Positions 51,434-56,865 of a stretch of 56,865 bases of DNA are shown here, piece by piece. Under the pieces are notes generated by a model that saw nothing but the letters and a program-made list of their open reading frames with translations, had not been told where the DNA came from and did no database searches. The stretch covers positions 1 to 56,865 of the forward strand of contig JBEKOB010000022.1 of NCBI GenBank assembly GCA_049522195.1, in the 5' to 3' direction. The translations under genes were made by a program, and so were the position numbers. Source of the stretch: UBA9647 sp049522195. Its GTDB lineage: Bacteria > Bacteroidota > Ignavibacteria > UBA10030. Positions within the stretch are counted from its first letter, which is position 1. Every line of letters begins with the position of its first letter.

Positions 51434-53602
51434 TTATCGGACGACGACGAGCTTCTTGATCGTCTTTTCACCAGTGTCTTTGTTTTCGATGACCGCGATG
51501 TAAATACCGCTCACAATAACCTGATTGGCTGATGTGATCGAGTTCCAGTATGCGTCACCCGTTCCATCCGTGTGAACGATCTGCTTGATGAGCTCCCCAA
51601 TCTCGGTGTAAATGCTGATAACACAGTTCCCTGGAATGTTGAAGAAAGCGATCTTATCAGGCTCATTCGGGAACCGAAGCGCATTCGCGTCCGAGGAAAT
51701 GATGTATGGATTTGGAGCGATGCGAATCTGACTTGATGACGTACCGGCGGGCCGCTTCAGGAATGCTGGGTCGTAGGTAAGCGTGTAGAAAAGATTGCTC
51801 TCAAGCGATCCGGCGGGTGTTCGTGTCGTCGGATCGGCCGCGATGGGAGATCCAAATGACGTGATGTAATAGTAGTAGGAAACTCCGCGGGTTGCAGTCA
51901 CGTCGTTGTATGCATAGGTCTTGGTAGCATCATATTTCACGTTTGGATCGCTCGGTTTCGTGCCACCGCATTGATAGACCAGACGGTACGTACTGTCGGA
52001 TCGTCCAGTCGCCCGATAAATCTTATACCCGACGAATCCGTTCGACGATTCTTTTGGATTCGGATCCCACGTCAGAGCAATGCGGTCGCCGCCGCCGTTG
52101 ACATTGAATGTGGCAGGTGGATATGGTGGCCTCGGAATATTGAAACCGGAGTTGTAGTTCGCAACTGCTCGTCGAATGGTCTCAAACAGTCGCAGACGAC
52201 CGGAGAGGACGGAATCGTTTTTCGCTTTCGTGTTAATGGTCCCTCGCTTGTACTGCAACCCAACGCTGACGCATTCGTCGAATGTCAGTCCACTCACGCC
52301 TTCTACCCACGCGATCTTGACGCTCTGACCGGGGGCAAGCGTGTAGGGGCCGTACCCCATCCCGTGCGACCATCCACCCGGAGCGCCGGAGCCTATATTT
52401 CCCTCGACGGTCTGCTGATCGAATTTTCCGGTCGGGTCAACAAGCCAAGCTTGACGTGGGGCGTGCCCCTGCGTCATCCTGTCGTACTCGTTCGACATCG
52501 TCGCTTTGTCGAACTGCGTGTTGGCATTGTTTTGTGTGATCGGTTCATCCGAAGCTATGAAACTCGTGGTCGTTGGTTGATTGGGATCGTTTGTGTGGTC
52601 CGTGGCCGATTTGTCAGCATAGATCGGTCCATTGCCGTCAAACTGTGCACCTCCAAGCCTCCAGTTGGTGTCCGCTGCCTGTATGTACGTTGATACTCCG
52701 GACAAGCCGGGGTCGAAAATCGGCTCGCCGATGTTGTCAAAGGTCGCTGCGTTCGGTGAACTCCCAGCCTGCGGCCGGTTGGCTGTTGTATGAAGCCCAA
52801 GCCATGTGAACATACACCGGACATCATTCTCCGAAGCCGGTATAAGCGGGTTGTTGATGTCCGCCGGATAACCGCGGGCATCGTTCATCGCGTTGATTCC
52901 CCATCTGGCTGAATTGTTGACTTCGTAACCCGGACCGGGTCCGCCCGGAGCATAGCGGAACTGCCAGTAGAACACCACGCCTGTCAGCGTCTTTGTCGGA
53001 AGTCCAATGTCGGAATTGCCCGTATTGGTGAACGTGTACTCCATGATATGGTAATTGTCATGATACTGCTGGCTGAATGCGTAGATCCTGCGCTCAACGG
53101 TGATTCCAAGTCCCGTGTTCACCGTGTTGATGATGAGCCGGTCAGATTTAATCGTCGGGTCGACAGCTTTGAGCTCTTCGGGATTGGCGAACGAGGCGGC
53201 CCCGTCGACGAACACACGCGGCGGGTCGAACTGCGCATACGAGTCAAATCCCTTCGGGAAGAATTCGTTGTCGCCTTTCCACCGTGGTCCGACGTCGATC
53301 ACCTTGGGATTCCAGGTGATGCCATTTGCGTCCGTGAAGTTGGTTGCTCCAATCCAGAAACCTTTTGCGGCCTGACCGTCAGTCCGATTGACTATGGCCG
53401 GCCAGCGCAGGCCGTACTGCTGTTCCAGCACGTTGCCTTCCTCTATTTCGCCCCCTTTTTCAGAGTACCAGTTGTGGAGCGAACCGATCTGAATCCACTT
53501 GGTCAGTCCCTGGGCCTGAGCCTGATTGCTCATCACGACCAGAAGAGTCACTGTCGCGAGGAGGAAGAAACACCACGTCGTTAGTTTCATAAGCTTGTTC
53601 AT
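51434..53602 (-). CDS. Large exported protein with T9SS-type C-terminus (module partner X)
   Basis: 722 residues from ATG 53602 (GAGGAACCT upstream). Signal peptide about 1-31 (LATVTLLVVMSNQAQAQ). Like the protein at 40186-42306 it is beta-rich with Trp/Tyr clusters and the segments WPAIVNRTDGQAAKGFWIGA and GVVFYWQFRYAPGG, then a fibronectin-like domain (PATFNVNGGGDRIALTWDP ... GYKIYRATG) and a T9SS-like C-terminus (IRIAPNPYIISSD ... VSGIYIAVIENKDTGEKTIKKLVVVR). Function unknown; its place between TonB receptor and PorV is the same as in module B, suggesting a SusD-like surface role, inferred only. Confidence 0.85.
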   Translation of the reverse strand: MNKLMKLTTWCFFLLATVTLLVVMSNQAQAQGLTKWIQIGSLHNWYSEKGGEIEEGNVLEQQYGLRWPAIVNRTDGQAAKGFWIGATNFTDANGITWNPKVIDVGPRWKGDNEFFPKGFDSYAQFDPPRVFVDGAASFANPEELKAVDPTIKSDRLIINTVNTGLGITVERRIYAFSQQYHDNYHIMEYTFTNTGNSDIGLPTKTLTGVVFYWQFRYAPGGPGPGYEVNNSARWGINAMNDARGYPADINNPLIPASENDVRCMFTWLGLHTTANRPQAGSSPNAATFDNIGEPIFDPGLSGVSTYIQAADTNWRLGGAQFDGNGPIYADKSATDHTNDPNQPTTTSFIASDEPITQNNANTQFDKATMSNEYDRMTQGHAPRQAWLVDPTGKFDQQTVEGNIGSGAPGGWSHGMGYGPYTLAPGQSVKIAWVEGVSGLTFDECVSVGLQYKRGTINTKAKNDSVLSGRLRLFETIRRAVANYNSGFNIPRPPYPPATFNVNGGGDRIALTWDPNPKESSNGFVGYKIYRATGRSDSTYRLVYQCGGTKPSDPNVKYDATKTYAYNDVTATRGVSYYYYITSFGSPIAADPTTRTPAGSLESNLFYTLTYDPAFLKRPAGTSSSQIRIAPNPYIISSDANALRFPNEPDKIAFFNIPGNCVISIYTEIGELIKQIVHTDGTGDAYWNSITSANQVIVSGIYIAVIENKDTGEKTIKKLVVVR

Positions 53603-53662
53603 AGGTTCCTCATTATACTGATGCGCACATCGGGAGATTTCGCGTTTCTTCAATTCAGATTG

Positions 53663-56600
53663 CTAAAACACGTCAAAGGACATTCTCAAGCCGAAGTAGA
53701 AGTCGCGAGGATTCAGGAAAGTCCACCAGGCCTGCGTCGGCATATGAATATATGCCTTGTCGCTGAGCACTTTGTTCACTTCACCCTGATCCGCCGCCAC
53801 CCATCCGTTGTTGACCCAGCGGAAGTACGACCGGGTTGAGTAGTCGTAGTAAATGGGGGTCGTGTAAGGAGTCCCAACGGCAGAAAGCGTCGGAGTGAAC
53901 ACCATCGGTGTGTAGGTTGCCCCGGCTTTCATGTAGTCCCCGGGACGATCGTTGCCCGGGATCTGACCATAGTACTGATTGAACGACTCAGGCAGGTGCA
54001 GCGATTTCAGGTAGTTTGTATAGTCGGTCCCATCGACGAATCCGAGCCCCGTGAGCGGTGAGCCACCCGTCGACATCTGCTTAATGTTCAGGACGTTGTT
54101 GACGTCCATGAAGAACATGAGATTGACCCGGTCGAATAGCTGGAAGCTCTTGCTGAGCCGGATGTCCATGCCGTAGTTGTCTCTCCACTGGATGTTGTTC
54201 GAGACTCCGGGGAATGATCCTCCGCCCACCCAGGTGAAATAGAAACCTGCGCTCCACGAAGCGAGCACGCTGAGGCGCCAGTCGGCGAGAGGATTCATGC
54301 TGGCGAACCTCGGACCGAAATCCGTCGGTGTAAAGAAGTCGATGTTCGCACGAGCATAGGGTTGCGGAATGGGCTTGGTCTGAATCGGATTTGTGCGCTC
54401 GTAGTTTCTCTGGTCAACCGCGTTCTGATATTCCACGGCCCATCCGAAGTGGCCAAACGTGCTGACCATGTACGTGTAGTTCGCAAAACCCTGGATCCAG
54501 TTTCCGCGGTTCTTTCTGAGTGTGATCTCAAAACCCCTCACATCCTCGTACTGATTTGGCGTTGAAACGGTGTAGTCCGGTGAGCTATTGTAGCCGATAT
54601 TCTCGACCAGGTACCGTTCATTGCTGATGTCCCTGTAGTACGCCGCTACGCGCAGGAGGAACATGTCCATGATATTGTGCTCATAACCTAACTCATAGGC
54701 CACCGTTTTCTCGAGTGGCAGGTTCGGATCGGCAAGCCGGACGATGTTCGATGTGGCGGTCTCGTGCCTGATCAGGTAGAGGTTTTCCGGCGTCGGAATC
54801 GCACGGAAGTGGCCGTAGTTGAAGTAGAGCTTGGCATTGTCAGTGATAGGGAAGGCGACGTTCAAACGGGGCATGAGGGTTGTAATGTACTTCGTCGGCT
54901 GCATCTGCAGCGTCGTGTCAATCCCGAATGATTGCGGGCCGGTCAGAAGTCGTGTGTAAGGATCATACACGAACCATTCACCCCCGGCGTGCGACATCGC
55001 AAGACGAAGACCTGCGTCTACGATCATGCCTTCAAATTCGAGTTTATCCTTGACATACGCTTCCAGTCGCGTTGGGTACGTATGCCAGTCGGAAATTGTT
55101 CGGCCCGAAGGGAGCACAAGGTCGACCGACCCATAGTTGACCGCATTGTCGGTATATGCGAACTCGAAGCCACCTTTGACCTCGTTGTACCGGTCGAGCT
55201 GGCTTACGAGATCGAACTTCACGAGATACGAGGCAACCTTGCTGCTATCGCGAGCGTTGCTCATACCAACGGCCATACGCATGCCTTCGATTCCGGTCAA
55301 AGACCAGACGCCCGGATTCGGGTAGAATCCATAGGGTGCTTCATCGAGATAGTAGCCGTTTCCGAATTTGTAAATGCGTGATGTGTCGCGGATATGGCCC
55401 GGATTGGTGCTGTATTGCGACGAAAATCTCTGGACTGCCACTTCGTAGAACGTCGTCGGGCTGATCACGTGCGAGAACTTGACGCCGATAATCTGCCGGT
55501 TAACGCTGTTGGGTGCCCAGTAGTCGGTGGTGAAGATGCGGGTGTCGATGTAGCTCACCTGGTTCATCGACGCCGCCTCTGATAGCGCAGAGCCGAAGCT
55601 CCCATAAGCGCCGGTCTGCTGATTGTCCACAGCCTCATTGCGTCCGACGGTCCCCTCAACTGTCAACTTCATCGTATTGGATATGTCGGAAGTGATTTTT
55701 ACAGTCCCGTTGTAGTCACCGTAATAGTCGCGTGAGAGCGGTACGGCGTATTCATTGTTGGTCGTGCGGAACGATGCATAGAATCGCAGGTTGCCAAGAT
55801 TTTCACCGCCCGGTACCGGTCCGCCCAATCCTAAATCGATATCATAGTCGGGCTTAGTGACGTCAAAGCTTTTTCTGTGCTGCCACTTCCAAACTTCCTG
55901 GGCAGCCTGTGGTGTCAGATCGTTCGTAGGATCGTTGTCAGAGAGAAGTGCTTTTGAAATTGCATTCCAACCGGCGAAGGGGGCGTATTGTGCTTGCGTC
56001 CAGGGATCCCACTTACCGTTTGCTGTACCTGTCCATGCAACGGCATTATCGAGAAACGGGCGTACCCAGTACGAGTTAGGATCGTTCGGCGACATGCCAA
56101 AGTACTTCTTCGTGGGCGGGCTGACGCGCGCTTGCATGCCGAAGTTGTACTTTTTCGGGCTCCCCTCTTTCGTGATAACGTTGATCAAACCGGAACGGAT
56201 GTTGCCATACTCAGCGCTGAATCCGCCTGTCTGGATCTGGAAATCCTGAACAGCAAGAAGACTGATCGCAGTGTATGGTTGATTGTTGCGCTCGTCCCTG
56301 AGTACGAAACCGTCCGCCATGAACGCTGTCGTTGAGGGATCACCACCACGGATCGTGAGTCCCTGCACACCAGCTTCAAGACCGATCACACTCGAAACCT
56401 GGGCGATAGGGAGGTTCTCGACTTCGCGCGCGGTGATATTGGCTCGGCTGGCGGCGACATCCCGTTCAACGACTGGCCGTGTGGCGACGATGACGACTTC
56501 CTGTGTCTGGATCGCCTGTTCGCTCAGCTTGAACTCGAGATTCGTGGTTTGGTTGATATTAATGCGAACGTCGACTTGCGTGAAAGGAGTGTAACCCAGA

Positions 56601-56830
56601 ACGGATGCTCGAACCCGGTAGGTGCCCGGCGGGACGCTCAAGATCGTGAAGAATCCTTCGAAGTTCGAAGCGGCACCGGTCTGCGTGCCTTCCACAACGA
56701 TGTTTGCACCGACGATTGCTTCTCCCGTCCGCGCATCGACCACTTTTCCAGCTATCTTGCCTGTTTGCGCCCAGGCGATTGAAGCCGAGAATAGTAACAG
56801 GATGCTGAGGACGTATCTAACGGACTTCAT
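53663..56830 (-). CDS. TonB-dependent receptor, module A
   Basis: 1055 residues from ATG 56830 (AGGAG upstream). Signal peptide 1-21 (YVLSILLLFSASIAWAQ). Carboxypeptidase-regulatory-like domain (GKIAGKVVDARTGEAIVGAN ... GFFTILSVPPGTYRVRA), plug (VIVATRP, SSVIGLEAGVQGLTIRG, TAFMADGFVLRDE, NIRSGLINVITKEG) and a long barrel with an aromatic C-terminus (FYFGLRMSFDVF). Uptake of a large ligand across the outer membrane, energised by TonB. There is no SusD; protein X and PorV genes follow at 60 and 32 bp. It opens the module A transcript; the promoter lies beyond the window end. Homologous to the receptor at 43680-46820. Confidence 0.94.
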   Translation of the reverse strand: MKSVRYVLSILLLFSASIAWAQTGKIAGKVVDARTGEAIVGANIVVEGTQTGAASNFEGFFTILSVPPGTYRVRASVLGYTPFTQVDVRININQTTNLEFKLSEQAIQTQEVVIVATRPVVERDVAASRANITAREVENLPIAQVSSVIGLEAGVQGLTIRGGDPSTTAFMADGFVLRDERNNQPYTAISLLAVQDFQIQTGGFSAEYGNIRSGLINVITKEGSPKKYNFGMQARVSPPTKKYFGMSPNDPNSYWVRPFLDNAVAWTGTANGKWDPWTQAQYAPFAGWNAISKALLSDNDPTNDLTPQAAQEVWKWQHRKSFDVTKPDYDIDLGLGGPVPGGENLGNLRFYASFRTTNNEYAVPLSRDYYGDYNGTVKITSDISNTMKLTVEGTVGRNEAVDNQQTGAYGSFGSALSEAASMNQVSYIDTRIFTTDYWAPNSVNRQIIGVKFSHVISPTTFYEVAVQRFSSQYSTNPGHIRDTSRIYKFGNGYYLDEAPYGFYPNPGVWSLTGIEGMRMAVGMSNARDSSKVASYLVKFDLVSQLDRYNEVKGGFEFAYTDNAVNYGSVDLVLPSGRTISDWHTYPTRLEAYVKDKLEFEGMIVDAGLRLAMSHAGGEWFVYDPYTRLLTGPQSFGIDTTLQMQPTKYITTLMPRLNVAFPITDNAKLYFNYGHFRAIPTPENLYLIRHETATSNIVRLADPNLPLEKTVAYELGYEHNIMDMFLLRVAAYYRDISNERYLVENIGYNSSPDYTVSTPNQYEDVRGFEITLRKNRGNWIQGFANYTYMVSTFGHFGWAVEYQNAVDQRNYERTNPIQTKPIPQPYARANIDFFTPTDFGPRFASMNPLADWRLSVLASWSAGFYFTWVGGGSFPGVSNNIQWRDNYGMDIRLSKSFQLFDRVNLMFFMDVNNVLNIKQMSTGGSPLTGLGFVDGTDYTNYLKSLHLPESFNQYYGQIPGNDRPGDYMKAGATYTPMVFTPTLSAVGTPYTTPIYYDYSTRSYFRWVNNGWVAADQGEVNKVLSDKAYIHMPTQAWWTFLNPRDFYFGLRMSFDVF

Positions 56831-56865
56831 ATCATTATTCTCCTGATACGATTGTAAGATCGATA

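Overview
The window looks like chromosomal DNA of a Gram-negative bacterium of the Bacteroidota/Ignavibacteriota/Chlorobiota (FCB) group, probably nearer Ignavibacteria or Kapabacteria-like lineages than classical Bacteroidia. This is inferred from several secreted proteins ending in type IX secretion (T9SS) sorting domains of the NYPNPFNPST type, three PorV/PorQ-like outer-membrane proteins, two TonB-dependent receptors with N-terminal carboxypeptidase-regulatory-like domains but no SusD partner, and tandem eukaryote-like Ser/Thr kinases carrying propeller or TPR sensor halves. No rRNA, tRNA, CRISPR array, complete IS element or phage gene was recognised.

Layout. (1) 1-5.5 kb, minus strand: three paralogous Ser/Thr kinases in a row, the last cut by the window edge. 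(2) 5.8-10.6 kb: a secreted protein with a possible papain-like fold, an APH-like phosphotransferase, a MATE exporter and an aldo/keto reductase. (3) 10.7-18.5 kb, plus strand: a CHASE2-type membrane sensor fused to a sigma-54 AAA+ activator, followed by an unknown protein with an imperfect -24/-12 motif upstream, a lipoprotein, a PorV-like barrel fused to a transglutaminase-like domain, and a FecR-domain protein. I read this as one envelope-sensing module. (4) 18.7-22.6 kb: ABC-2 exporter, POT-like transporter and LolA-like protein, with overlapping or closely spaced genes. (5) 22.6-26.4 kb: a receiver-kinase hybrid, then a DtxR-family regulator and an NRAMP transporter fused to a UspA domain, with a DtxR box lying on the predicted -10. 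(6) 26.5-56.8 kb: almost everything is on the minus strand. Two TonB receptor/T9SS protein/PorV modules occur; one also carries a GH18 chitinase and runs on into two GNATs, a PIG-L deacetylase, a GH51-like hydrolase, a HGSNAT-like membrane acetyltransferase, a NamZ-like (DUF1343) protein, a sodium:solute symporter with a tiny membrane partner, a propeller protein and a secreted amidase. The content suggests capture and processing of an N-acetylated amino-sugar polymer (chitin or peptidoglycan-like).

The intergenic regions are unusual. They hold (a) hairpins with a conserved GAGCGNAGTCGA core whose short arms differ between copies but stay complementary, (b) stretches built from iterated 8-14 base words, often as inverted pairs, one pair bracketing a truncated four-helix-bundle (S23/IVS-type) gene, and (c) pairs of palindromic words. 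These, the SusD-less receptor/PorV modules, and the CHASE2/sigma-54/FecR/barrel-transglutaminase locus are the most interesting signals here.
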